From contig NZ_JALMDK010000007.1 of NCBI RefSeq assembly GCF_023094165.1, forward strand, positions 3,099-67,098: a stretch of DNA of 64,000 nucleotides, written 5' to 3'. The first letter of the stretch is position 1, and each line of letters opens with the position of its first letter. The DNA is from Crossiella sp. S99.2. GTDB lineage: Bacteria > Actinomycetota > Actinomycetes > Mycobacteriales > Pseudonocardiaceae. This document shows, one piece after another, positions 39,079 to 47,459 of this stretch. The position numbers and the translations under genes are program-made. A model generated the notes under the pieces. The model ran no database searches. It saw nothing but the letters and a program-made list of their open reading frames with translations, and was not told the DNA's origin.

Positions 39079-41660
39079 TGCCGCTCCTTGTTCGCCAGAA
39101 TTCGGTCGTCCGCCAGCGGATCCTCCGCGGGGACACGGGGACCGCCGGGTTGGCTGGGGATCCCGGAGGTGTGGTGGCCGTTGTCGGTGAGCCCGCCGCC
39201 GAAGGTCCCTGGCGGCGGGGTGTGGTCGTCGGCGGATTCCCGGCCGTGCCGGACGCCTTGCTGGTAGGCGGAGAACCGGTCCCGCAGGTGCTCCGCGTTC
39301 GGCCCTGACCCCGGCCGGGGCGCGGGCTGCTCCACCAGCGCGTGCCGCCGCTGCGGGGAACCGGGCACCAGCAAGGACTTCGGCACCCGCTTGGGCAGTC
39401 CGGCCTCGGTCGCGTTGTGCTCGACCGGTGCGGACAGCGCGGCCGCGGCCTGCCAGCCGTCATCGGCGGGGGAGACCCAGGACGAGGTGACGCTGACCGC
39501 GGGCGTTTCCGGCCGGACCGGGCGTTGCGGCGCGGGCAGGGCGGGCACCTGGGGTTCCTCGGTGCCACAGGAGGCGCTGAACCACTCCGACAGGGTGAGT
39601 TCCCGGTGCGGGGTGCCTGCCCGGACGGTGGTGTCCCCCCGGCCGATGCGAACCCGTGGACGGGGGAGCGGGTTCGCATCGGTCCCGCTGCGCTGCAACG
39701 GATCCGGGGGGATCGGGGCATCCGCCTTGTGCAACAGCGCCGGGGGCAGGATGACCAGCGCGGTGGTACCGCCCTCGAACTCGTCGTCCTTGAGCTGCAC
39801 CGTGATCGAGTGCCGCTTGGCCAGTTCGCCAACCACGAACAAGCCCATCGCGCGGGTCACCGACACGTCCACCTCGGGCGGGGCGGCCAGCCGCTCGTTG
39901 AACCGGACCAGGTCCTCCTGGCTCATCCCGATGCCGCGGTCCCTGATCTTGATCACCAGTTTGCCGGAGCGGGTCTGCACCGCGCGCACCGAGACCTTGG
40001 TGGTGGGCGGGGAGAACTCGGTCGCGTTGTCCAGCAGCTCGGCCACCAGGTGCGTGAGGTCGGTGACCACCCGGCCCTGGATCAGGGTCTCCGGCACCGG
40101 CAGCACCTCGACCCTGGCGTAAGCCTCCACTTCGGACAGTGCCGCGCCGATCACCTCGAACACCGGCACCGGCCGGGTCACCCACCGCTCCGGGCTGGTG
40201 CCGGAGAGGACGAGGAGGTTCTCGCTGTTGCGGCGCATCCGGGTGGCCAGGTGGTCCAGCTCGAACAGGCGGGCCAGGTGATCGGGGTCCAGTTCCTCCT
40301 GCTCCAGGCGGTCGATCAGGTCGATCTGCCGCTCCACCATCTCCTGGCTGCGCCGGGACAGGTTGGTGAACATCTCGTTGACGTTGGCGCGCAAGGCCAT
40401 CTCCGCCACCGCGAGCCGCACCGCCTCCTTGTGCACCACGTCGAAGGCCCTGGCCACCTGGCCCACCTCGTCGGTGGTGTGCACCGGCACCGGCGCGACC
40501 GCGGTCTCCGCCGAGGCCCTGGGATCCTTCTCCGCACGGATCCGGCTGATCACCGCGGGCAGCCGCACCCGCGCGATGTCCAGCGCCGCGCCGCGCAGGG
40601 CGCGCAATGGCACCAGCATCCAGCGCGCCACCATGATCATCAGTGCGAACGCGGCCAGCAGGGCCAGGCCGACCAGCGCGGAGTCCCGGTACACCGCGGC
40701 GCGGGCGTCCGCGATCACGGTCACCACGGATTTCTCCGCCTGTTGCTGGATGTTGGTGAGCACCTCGGCCACCAGGGCGACCGTGCGGTCACCGTCGCGC
40801 AGCACCTCGACGTCGTCGATGGTCACCGGCTGCCCGGCGTCGGCCTGCACCAACGCCAGCTGCACCAGCCGGTTCAGCCCGTCCACCGGCGGTCCGCTGA
40901 CCGTGTCCAGGTAGCGCTGCCGGTCGGCCAGGCTGGCGGTGCTCTCGAACTCGGCCAGCGCCGCGTCGAAGCGGGAGCGGGCCGAGCGCAGCGCGGTGAC
41001 CTGGCCGGGCGGGAACTCCTCGGCGCGGGCCGCGGCCTGCAGGATCGCGTTCTGCACCGCGAGCTGTTCCTTGGCATCGGCCAGCGCCTTGGCCGCGGTG
41101 GCCAGCGGGGTGAGCACCGGGTCGTTGACCCCGGCGGTCGCGGCCCGCTGCACCTGGGTCAGCGAGTCCATGATCTGGGTGTAGCCGGTGATGGTCGCGC
41201 CCACCGGGTATTTGGTGCCCTGCACGGTGCGCCGCAACGCGCCCAGCTTGTCCAGGGATTCCAGCGCGACCTCGAACGAGCCGCGTACCCCGCCGCCGAT
41301 CCCGGTGGCCGCCGCGCCGAGCGCGCGCAACTCGCCGACCTGCAGGTCCACCGCGGAGATCCGGTTGCTGTGCTCCGGTCCGCCCGCCGCTCTGCCACTG
41401 GCCACATAGGACACCGCGGCGTCGCGTTCCCGTTGCAGCGCGGTGCCGGTGGCCACCACCTTGCCCGCGATCTGCAGTTCCTGCTGCACCTTGGCGAACA
41501 GGTCCACGTCGCCGAGCTGACTGCTCAGCCGCAACCCGGCCAGGGTCACCGTGCTCAGCGCGGGCACCAGCAGCACCACCGCGAGTTTGCTGCGCAGTGG
41601 CCAGTTCCGCGGGGACAGCGAACGTCCGTTGGGGGACTTGGGCTTCTCGTGCTCGCTCAT
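39075..41660 (-). CDS. nitrate-sensor-type histidine kinase (CvnA-like)
   Basis: 861 residues. TM1 is near 27-46; the extracytoplasmic region is NIT-like (about 50-320); TM2 is near 326-352; a HAMP-type region follows; then a dimerisation segment (LFELDHLATRMRRNSENLLVL) and an ATPase domain (VAELLDNATEFSPP, DRGIGMS, GLFVVGELAKRH). The last roughly 200 residues are Pro-rich and disordered. This is the CvnA pattern. The gene overlaps the end of a substrate-binding protein gene (ATGA), so it is expressed with an aromatic-type ABC importer. That suggests it senses the imported compound or its binding protein, which is an inference. Confidence 0.87.
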   Translation of the reverse strand: MSEHEKPKSPNGRSLSPRNWPLRSKLAVVLLVPALSTVTLAGLRLSSQLGDVDLFAKVQQELQIAGKVVATGTALQRERDAAVSYVASGRAAGGPEHSNRISAVDLQVGELRALGAAATGIGGGVRGSFEVALESLDKLGALRRTVQGTKYPVGATITGYTQIMDSLTQVQRAATAGVNDPVLTPLATAAKALADAKEQLAVQNAILQAAARAEEFPPGQVTALRSARSRFDAALAEFESTASLADRQRYLDTVSGPPVDGLNRLVQLALVQADAGQPVTIDDVEVLRDGDRTVALVAEVLTNIQQQAEKSVVTVIADARAAVYRDSALVGLALLAAFALMIMVARWMLVPLRALRGAALDIARVRLPAVISRIRAEKDPRASAETAVAPVPVHTTDEVGQVARAFDVVHKEAVRLAVAEMALRANVNEMFTNLSRRSQEMVERQIDLIDRLEQEELDPDHLARLFELDHLATRMRRNSENLLVLSGTSPERWVTRPVPVFEVIGAALSEVEAYARVEVLPVPETLIQGRVVTDLTHLVAELLDNATEFSPPTTKVSVRAVQTRSGKLVIKIRDRGIGMSQEDLVRFNERLAAPPEVDVSVTRAMGLFVVGELAKRHSITVQLKDDEFEGGTTALVILPPALLHKADAPIPPDPLQRSGTDANPLPRPRVRIGRGDTTVRAGTPHRELTLSEWFSASCGTEEPQVPALPAPQRPVRPETPAVSVTSSWVSPADDGWQAAAALSAPVEHNATEAGLPKRVPKSLLVPGSPQRRHALVEQPAPRPGSGPNAEHLRDRFSAYQQGVRHGRESADDHTPPPGTFGGGLTDNGHHTSGIPSQPGGPRVPAEDPLADDRILANKERQ

Positions 41661-42652
41661 GCCGGGCTCCCGCCGAGCAGCATTGGTTTGATGTCCATCG
41701 GCGCCTCTAGCAGTCCGTAGGTGCGCATGAGGTCGGCGACCCGTTGCAACCGGGTGGCGTCGATGCTGATCGGGTACACCCCGAAGTGCACCAGTGCCGC
41801 GGTTTCCGCGTCGATCTGGGCGAAGCCGGGCAGCAGTGATTCCACTGTGGACTTGCGGGCGGCGTCCTGCTGGCCGCGGTTGAGCGCCCGACGGAACGCC
41901 TCCACCGCCTTGGGGTGCGCCTTGGCGAAGGCGCCGGTGGTGGCGTACCCGGCGATCGGGATGTCGGAGGTGGGGCCGCTGGCCGCGTCCAGCACCGGGA
42001 CCGCGCCCAGGGTGCGTTCGGCCTTGCTGATGAAGGGTTCCACCATGAACGCGGCGTCGACCTTCTTGCTCTGCAACGCCGCCTGCATGTCCGGGAACGG
42101 CATTTCCACGAACGTCACCGTTTTCGGGTCGACGTTGTTGGCCTCCAGGGTGGCCCGCGCGGTCAGCTCCAGGATGTTCTTGAAGGTGTTGATGGCGATC
42201 TTCTTGCCCGCCAGGTCCTTCGGTCCGCGGATCGGCGAGTCCGGTCCGGTGAGCACCAGGAACATGTTGGCCCGCGCCTGGTAGCCGTCCGCGGCGAGTT
42301 TGATGCCGCCCGCGTTCTTGGCGGTGCCCTTGGCCTCGGCGGCGAAGAAGGACACCCAGTTGCCGAAGGTGAAGTCCAGCTCGTCCTTGAGCATGCCCGC
42401 CACCCCTGGCCCGCCGCCCTGGATGGTGGTCAGCTCCACCTTGAGGCCCTCGGCCTTGAAGTAGCCCTTGGTCAGCGCGATGTGCACCGGCGCGACGTCG
42501 ACCACCGGCATGATGCCGAGCCGGATCCGCTGTTCCTGCACCGGCGTCCCGCTGCCGCCGGCACTGCCGCCGAAGACGCCACAGCCGGTGGCCAACAGCA
42601 GCAGGGACAGTAACAGCGCGACTGATCGGGGTCTGCGGGTTCGCGGGTTCAT
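41657..42652 (-). CDS. NitT/TauT-type ABC substrate-binding lipoprotein 1
   Basis: 331 residues. The signal peptide ends in lipobox LATGC. The mature part matches SsuA/NMT1-type binding proteins (LGIMPVVDVAPVHIALTKGYFKAEGLKVEL, DFTFGNWVSFF, MPFPDMQAALQSKKVDAAFMVEPF). It is closely similar in pattern to the second binding protein at 46244 and lies between pobA and the kinase gene, which it overlaps by 4 bp. A plausible ligand is an aromatic acid such as 4-hydroxybenzoate, from the pobA context. Confidence 0.88.
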   Translation of the reverse strand: MNPRTRRPRSVALLLSLLLLATGCGVFGGSAGGSGTPVQEQRIRLGIMPVVDVAPVHIALTKGYFKAEGLKVELTTIQGGGPGVAGMLKDELDFTFGNWVSFFAAEAKGTAKNAGGIKLAADGYQARANMFLVLTGPDSPIRGPKDLAGKKIAINTFKNILELTARATLEANNVDPKTVTFVEMPFPDMQAALQSKKVDAAFMVEPFISKAERTLGAVPVLDAASGPTSDIPIAGYATTGAFAKAHPKAVEAFRRALNRGQQDAARKSTVESLLPGFAQIDAETAALVHFGVYPISIDATRLQRVADLMRTYGLLEAPMDIKPMLLGGSPA

Positions 42653-42663
42653 CGGGGGCTTTC

Positions 42664-43842
42664 CTAACTCGGCACGGCGATCGTGCGGGCGAAGGGTGGT
42701 CCGACGTAGTCCTCGGCGAGACTGGTCGCCGCGGCGGTCGAGCTGACGGTGTGGTGCAGCTGGGAGAGCTGGAGGTAGCGCTGGAACTTGTCCGCGCCGG
42801 GGGAGCGGTGCAGCATGTCGGTCATCAGCGAGGAGAACCGCTGCGCCCGCCAGACCCGGCGCAGCGCGGTGTCCGAATAGGACTCGGCCGGGCGCTCGTC
42901 GTTCTCGGCCAGCAACGCGGTGAAGGCATCGGCCAGCAGCGCGACGTCGGCGATGGCCAGGTTGAGGCCCTTGGCGCCGGTGGGCGGCACGATGTGCGCG
43001 GCGTCCCCGGCCAGGAACAACCGCCCGTGCCGCATGGGTTCGGCGACGAAGGCCCGCAGGTCGGTGTTGATGGTCTCCAGGATTTCGCCGGGCCGGATCT
43101 CCTCGCCCAGCCGGGCGCTCAGCTCGGCCCAGATCCGCTCGGCGGGCCAGTCCGCCGGAGTGTCCTCTGTGGACACCTGGAGGTAGAGCCTGCTGATGTC
43201 GGGGGTGCGCATGCTGGCCAGCGCGAAACCCCGGTCGTGCGCGGCGTAGACCACCTCGGCGCGGGTCGGGGGCGTGCGGGCCAGGATGCCCAGCCAGGCG
43301 AAGGGGTAGCGGTGTTCCAGCGCGGTCAGGGTGGGCGCGGCCGGGCGGGTGACGCCGTGGAAGCCGTCGCAGCCCGCGATGACCTCGCAGTCGAGCACCT
43401 GCGGCCTGCCGTGCCGGTCGGTGTAGCCGATCCACGGTGACTCGGTGGTCAGGTCGTGCAGGCGCACGTCCCGCACCTCGAAGCGCAGGTCGCCGCCGTC
43501 GCGCAGCCGGGTGGCGACCAGGTCCTTGACCAGTTCCTGCTGCCCGTACACGGTGACCGCCTTGCCGACCAGGTCGGCGAAGTCGATCCGGTGCTCCACC
43601 CCGTCGAAGCGCAGCAGGATCCCGTGGTGGGTCAGGCTTTCCCGGTCGAGGCGATCGGCCACCCCGGCCTCGCGCAACAGTTCCACGGTCGGGGCCTCCA
43701 GAACCCCGGCGCGGACCCGCTTCTCGATGTAGGAGCGGCTGCGGGTTTCCAGCACAACCGAGTCGATCCCGTTGCGGTGCAACAGGTGGGACAGGAGCAG
43801 TCCGGCCGGTCCGGCGCCGACGATGCCAACCCTGGTGCGCAC
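42664..43842 (-). CDS. pobA: 4-hydroxybenzoate 3-monooxygenase
   Basis: 392 residues, a group A flavin hydroxylase converting 4-hydroxybenzoate to protocatechuate. FAD motif GAGPAG (residues 9-14), RAGVLE, the DG motif and FLAGDAAHIVPPTGAKGLN are present. Substrate-binding residues of the Pseudomonas enzyme are conserved: Tyr in VYAAH, Ser and Arg in SMRT, Tyr in SRLYLQV. In the helix that selects the cofactor, the Arg33-Gln34 pair of the NADPH-specific enzyme reads Thr-Arg while Tyr38, Arg42 and Arg44 are kept, so NADH use is possible. GTG at 43842 has AAGGAGG upstream. It is embedded in an importer operon. Confidence 0.92.
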   Translation of the reverse strand: MRTRVGIVGAGPAGLLLSHLLHRNGIDSVVLETRSRSYIEKRVRAGVLEAPTVELLREAGVADRLDRESLTHHGILLRFDGVEHRIDFADLVGKAVTVYGQQELVKDLVATRLRDGGDLRFEVRDVRLHDLTTESPWIGYTDRHGRPQVLDCEVIAGCDGFHGVTRPAAPTLTALEHRYPFAWLGILARTPPTRAEVVYAAHDRGFALASMRTPDISRLYLQVSTEDTPADWPAERIWAELSARLGEEIRPGEILETINTDLRAFVAEPMRHGRLFLAGDAAHIVPPTGAKGLNLAIADVALLADAFTALLAENDERPAESYSDTALRRVWRAQRFSSLMTDMLHRSPGADKFQRYLQLSQLHHTVSSTAAATSLAEDYVGPPFARTIAVPS

Positions 43843-43861
43843 GAGCTAATCCTCCTTCCGG

Positions 43862-44671
43862 TCAGCGGGTCGCGGACGCTTTGGCTTTCTGGATCTGCTC
43901 GTACACTTCCGCCCGTAATTCGGCGAAGCGTGGTAACGCCCTGGTGTGCAACTGATCGCGCTCGGCCGGCAGGTCGATCCGGATCTCCTGCTGCACCACG
44001 GTCGGCGCGCTGGAGAGCACGATCACCCGCTCGCCCAGGTAGACCGCCTCGTCGATGTCGTGGGTGACGAAGAGGATCGTGACGCCCAGATCCCGCCACA
44101 CCCGGCGGATCAGGTCCTCCAGATCGGCCCTGGTCTGCGCGTCCACCGCGGCGAAGGGCTCGTCCATCAGCAGCACCCGCGGCTGGTAGGCCACCGCGCG
44201 CGCGATGGCCACCCGCTGTTGCATGCCGCCGGAGAGCTGCCACGGGTAGGCGTCGTGGTCCCCGGCCAGGTCGACGGCCGAGAGTGCCAGTCTGCCAAGG
44301 CGTTCCCGTTCGGCCTTGGCCATCTTCTTCTGCCGCAACGGCAGTTGCACGTTCTCCCACACGGTCAGCCAGGGGAACAGGCTGCGCCCGTACTCCTGGA
44401 ACACCATGGCCAGCTCCACCGGCGGCCCGGTGACCGGTTTCCCGTTCACCGCAACGCTGCCGCCCGTGGGTGGCAGCAGGCCGGAGAGGCATTTGAGCAG
44501 GGTCGTCTTGCCGCAGCCGGAGGGGCCGACCAGGCAGACCAGTTCGCCGTCCGCGACCTCCAGACTGACCTCGCGGACCGCCTCCACCGTCCGGTTCTCC
44601 CCGGGGTAGACCTTGTGCAGCTCCCGCACCGTGAGCATGCCTTGCCTCGCCTCCGTGACGTCCCGGCTCAT
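43862..44671 (-). CDS. NitT/TauT-type ABC transporter ATPase
   Basis: 269 residues from ATG 44671, which overlaps the permease stop (ATGA). An in-frame ATG at 44638 with GAGGCAAGG upstream is an alternative. Walker A GPSGCGKTT, signature LSGGMQQR, Walker B VLLMDEPFAAVD and the THDIDEA switch are intact. It energises the two permeases immediately upstream. Confidence 0.92.
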   Translation of the reverse strand: MSRDVTEARQGMLTVRELHKVYPGENRTVEAVREVSLEVADGELVCLVGPSGCGKTTLLKCLSGLLPPTGGSVAVNGKPVTGPPVELAMVFQEYGRSLFPWLTVWENVQLPLRQKKMAKAERERLGRLALSAVDLAGDHDAYPWQLSGGMQQRVAIARAVAYQPRVLLMDEPFAAVDAQTRADLEDLIRRVWRDLGVTILFVTHDIDEAVYLGERVIVLSSAPTVVQQEIRIDLPAERDQLHTRALPRFAELRAEVYEQIQKAKASATR

Positions 44672-45450
44672 CCGTCGTCCCGCTGGGCGCGCCGGAGGCC
44701 GAGGTACCAGGACAGCGCGCGGCGTTCGGCCACGCGGAACAGCAGGGACAGCGCGACGCCGAGCAGTCCGAGCAGGATGATGCCGCTCCACATCTCCGGG
44801 ATCGCGAAACCGCGCTGGAAGGAGATGATCGTGAAGCCGAGTCCGTTGGTGGCGGCGAACATCTCGCTCACCACCATCAGGATCACCGCGATGGACAGCG
44901 CCTGCCGCAACCCGGTGAAGATCCGCGGGCTGGCCGAGCGCAGCACCAGGTGCCACAGCACGGTGATCCCGCGCAGCCGGTACAACCGGGCGGTGTCCCG
45001 CAGCACCTCGTCGATGCCGCGCACCCCCTCCACCGTGTTGAGCAGCACCGGCCACACCGCGCCCGCGGCGATCACGGTGATCTTCATGGTGTCCTCGATG
45101 CCCGCGAACAGCATCAGGATCGGCACCAGCACCGGGGGCGGGATGGCGCGGAAGAACTCCAGCACCGGCTCGGTGGCCAGCCGCACGGTCCGGTTGAGTC
45201 CGATGAGGACACCCAGACCGATGCCGAGCACCGCGGCCAGCGCGAATCCGGTGGCGAGGCGGCCGAGACTGGGCAGCACGTCGTTGAGCAGCCGCTCGGA
45301 GAACCACACCTCGCCGAAGGTGGCCAGGATCCGGGACAACGGGGGGAGGTAGATGTTCTGACTGTCCGAAGAGGACAACCACCACAGGCAGAAGAGGACT
45401 CCCGGCAGCCCCACCGCGTAGGCGAGGCGTCGGAGCAGTCTGGCGGTCAC
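44668..45450 (-). CDS. NitT/TauT-type ABC permease 1
   Basis: 260 residues with about six transmembrane segments and an ATPase-contact loop GVRGIDEVLRDTARLYRLRG. It is related to SsuC/TauC. GTG at 45450 overlaps the second permease stop (GTGA). Confidence 0.9.
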   Translation of the reverse strand: MTARLLRRLAYAVGLPGVLFCLWWLSSSDSQNIYLPPLSRILATFGEVWFSERLLNDVLPSLGRLATGFALAAVLGIGLGVLIGLNRTVRLATEPVLEFFRAIPPPVLVPILMLFAGIEDTMKITVIAAGAVWPVLLNTVEGVRGIDEVLRDTARLYRLRGITVLWHLVLRSASPRIFTGLRQALSIAVILMVVSEMFAATNGLGFTIISFQRGFAIPEMWSGIILLGLLGVALSLLFRVAERRALSWYLGLRRAQRDDG

Positions 45451-46247
45451 CGGACCGAGTCACCTCGCACGGCCGGATGCCAGGCCAGCACATGCCGTTC
45501 CACCGCCCGGAAAACCAGGTTGAGCAGCATGCCGACCAGACCGGTCACCAGCACCAGCGCGTACAGCGTGGCGATGGCGCCGCTGGACTGGGCCAGCGCG
45601 ATCTGCCTGCCCAGTCCGGGACTGCCGATGACCAGCTCGCCGGTGACCGCGAGCACCAGCGCGACACTCGCGCCCAGCCGCACCCCGGTGAGCACGTAGG
45701 GCAACGCACTGGGCCAGACCACCCGGCGCACCCTGGCGCACAGCCCGAGCCGGTACACCGTGGCGGTGTCCATCGCGACCGGGTCCACATCGCGCACCCC
45801 GGCGATCACCTGCACCAGCACCTGCCAGAAGGCCGCGTACACCACGAGCAGCAGGGTCGAGCGCAGATCGGTGCCGAAAAGCAGCACCGCCAAGGGAACC
45901 AGCGCGACCGAGGGGATCGGCCGCAGAAACTCGATGGTGGAGGCGGTGGCCCGGCGCACCACGGGCAGCAGCCCGATCGGCACCCCAAGCAGGATTCCGC
46001 CGCCGACGGCCAGCAGCAGGCCGATGGCCCAGCCGCGCAGGGTTTCGTAGAGGGAGAACCAGAACACCGGACTGGCCGCCTCGGCGGCGAGCGCGCCGAG
46101 CATCTCGGTCAGCGGTGGCAGGTACACAGTGGACACCAGCCCGAGGCGCGGCGCCAGTTCCAGCACGACCGCCAGCCCCGCCACGCCGAGCGCGCCGAGG
46201 GTGGTGGCCGAGGTGCCGGCGCCGCGCACCGGGGAGGTGAGGATCAT
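45447..46247 (-). CDS. NitT/TauT-type ABC permease 2
   Basis: 266 residues, about six transmembrane segments, with contact loop GVRDVDPVAMDTATVYRLGL. Together with the adjacent permease it could form a heterodimeric channel, unlike many SsuC/TauC systems that use a homodimer. It overlaps the binding-protein gene by 4 bp (ATGA). Confidence 0.9.
   Translation of the reverse strand: MILTSPVRGAGTSATTLGALGVAGLAVVLELAPRLGLVSTVYLPPLTEMLGALAAEAASPVFWFSLYETLRGWAIGLLLAVGGGILLGVPIGLLPVVRRATASTIEFLRPIPSVALVPLAVLLFGTDLRSTLLLVVYAAFWQVLVQVIAGVRDVDPVAMDTATVYRLGLCARVRRVVWPSALPYVLTGVRLGASVALVLAVTGELVIGSPGLGRQIALAQSSGAIATLYALVLVTGLVGMLLNLVFRAVERHVLAWHPAVRGDSVR
46132..46144. repeat. GTACACAGTGGAC, one-mismatch copy of the 13-bp palindrome
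   Basis: Inside the permease 2 gene; similar one-mismatch copies lie near 20204, 31661, 41840, 43162 and 47343. Confidence 0.45.
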
Positions 46248-47221
46248 GGCAGCAGCGCGGTCAGGTCGGGCTTGCCGGAGACCAGGCCGTCCTGGGGGGC
46301 GAGATCGGCCAGCACAGCCACCGATTCGCGGTTCACCTCAGCGGGCCAGTCCGGCAGGGTCAGCGCGGCCACCTGCTCCTTGGTGATCTTCGTGTAGCTG
46401 GTGATCGCCTGCCGCGCCTCATCGGGGTGCGCGGTGGCGTAGGTGGCGGATTCCTTGGCCGCCTCGGTGAACCGGCGCACCAGATCGGGTTGTTCGGCGC
46501 GCACCTTGGCCGAGGTGAAATAGGCCGCCACGGTCAGTTTCGGCGCGGTGTCCACGAAGTTCCAGGCCACCACCCTGGCGCCCTGGTTCTTGGCCATGGT
46601 GAGGAAGGGTTCCACCACCCAGGCCGCGTCCACATTGCCCTTGGCCAGTGCCGCGGGCATGTCCGGGAAGGCCAGCTCGGTGAATTTCACCGCGGCCGGA
46701 TCGCCGCCCGCCTTGCGCACCGAGGCACGCACCGTGGTGTCGCCGATGTTCTTCAGGGTGTTCACCGCGACACTGCGGCCGGCCAGGTCCTTGGCGTTCT
46801 GCACGGGGGAGTCGCCGCGGACCACCACGGCGCCGAAATCGGCACCGGACTTGCCGGTCGAGGAGGTGCCGTTGGCCACCACCTTGACGTCGAGGCCCTT
46901 GTCCCTGGCCACGAGCAGCGAGGTCATGTTGCTGAAACCGAAGGTGAGCTGGCTGCTCATCACCCCGGGCAGGATGGCCGCGCCGCCCTGGCCGGTCTCC
47001 AAACGCAGGTCGATACCCCGTTTGCTGAAGAAACCCTTTTCTTTGCCTAGGTAGATGGGTGCCACGTCGATGACGGGGACCACCCCGAGGCTGACCGAGG
47101 TGGTCGCGCCGCTGGTGCCGGGGGTGTCGCCACCACCGGCGACCGGGGAGGCGCAGCTGCTCAGGGCCAGTGCGCCGGATAGCGCGAAAGCGGTGGTACG
47201 CAGGGAAAACCTGGTGGTCAC
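46244..47221 (-). CDS. NitT/TauT-type ABC substrate-binding lipoprotein 2
   Basis: 325 residues from GTG 47221. Signal peptide with lipobox ALSSC, then a mature domain parallel to the protein at 41657 (LGVVPVIDVAPIYLGKEKGFF, LTFGFSNMTSLL, AFPDMPAALAKGNVDAAWV). It is the first gene of the eight-gene minus-strand operon and divergent from a LysR gene. Two different binding proteins serving one permease pair could widen the range of aromatic acids taken up. Confidence 0.88.
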   Translation of the reverse strand: MTTRFSLRTTAFALSGALALSSCASPVAGGGDTPGTSGATTSVSLGVVPVIDVAPIYLGKEKGFFSKRGIDLRLETGQGGAAILPGVMSSQLTFGFSNMTSLLVARDKGLDVKVVANGTSSTGKSGADFGAVVVRGDSPVQNAKDLAGRSVAVNTLKNIGDTTVRASVRKAGGDPAAVKFTELAFPDMPAALAKGNVDAAWVVEPFLTMAKNQGARVVAWNFVDTAPKLTVAAYFTSAKVRAEQPDLVRRFTEAAKESATYATAHPDEARQAITSYTKITKEQVAALTLPDWPAEVNRESVAVLADLAPQDGLVSGKPDLTALLP

Positions 47222-47380
47222 AACCTGCCGGGTCGCTGGAATGGGAATTACGTGTGGGGTTCGCCGCCGCAGCACCCCGGCGATGCTAGGGGTTCCCGCA
47301 TTTCCGGGAAATCGTCCATCCGGGTCGGACTCAATTCACTGATTGTCCATTGTGGACGGGTTCAGAACCGTGAAAACCCC

Positions 47381-47422
47381 ATGTGGAATCGGTTGCGCGG
47401 CAATGTGGAATCGGTTGCGCGG
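47381..47422 (+). promoter_or_regulatory. 20-bp direct repeat upstream of a LysR gene
   Basis: ATGTGGAATCGGTTGCGCGG occurs at 47381-47400 and again at 47403-47422, a period of 22 bp (two helical turns). It lies 38 bp upstream of the LysR start, within the divergent promoter region shared with the importer operon, so it is a good candidate for cooperative regulator binding. Confidence 0.6.
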
Positions 47423-47459
47423 GCTGGACCGCGACCGCTGGACTGGACCATGCTGAGGT

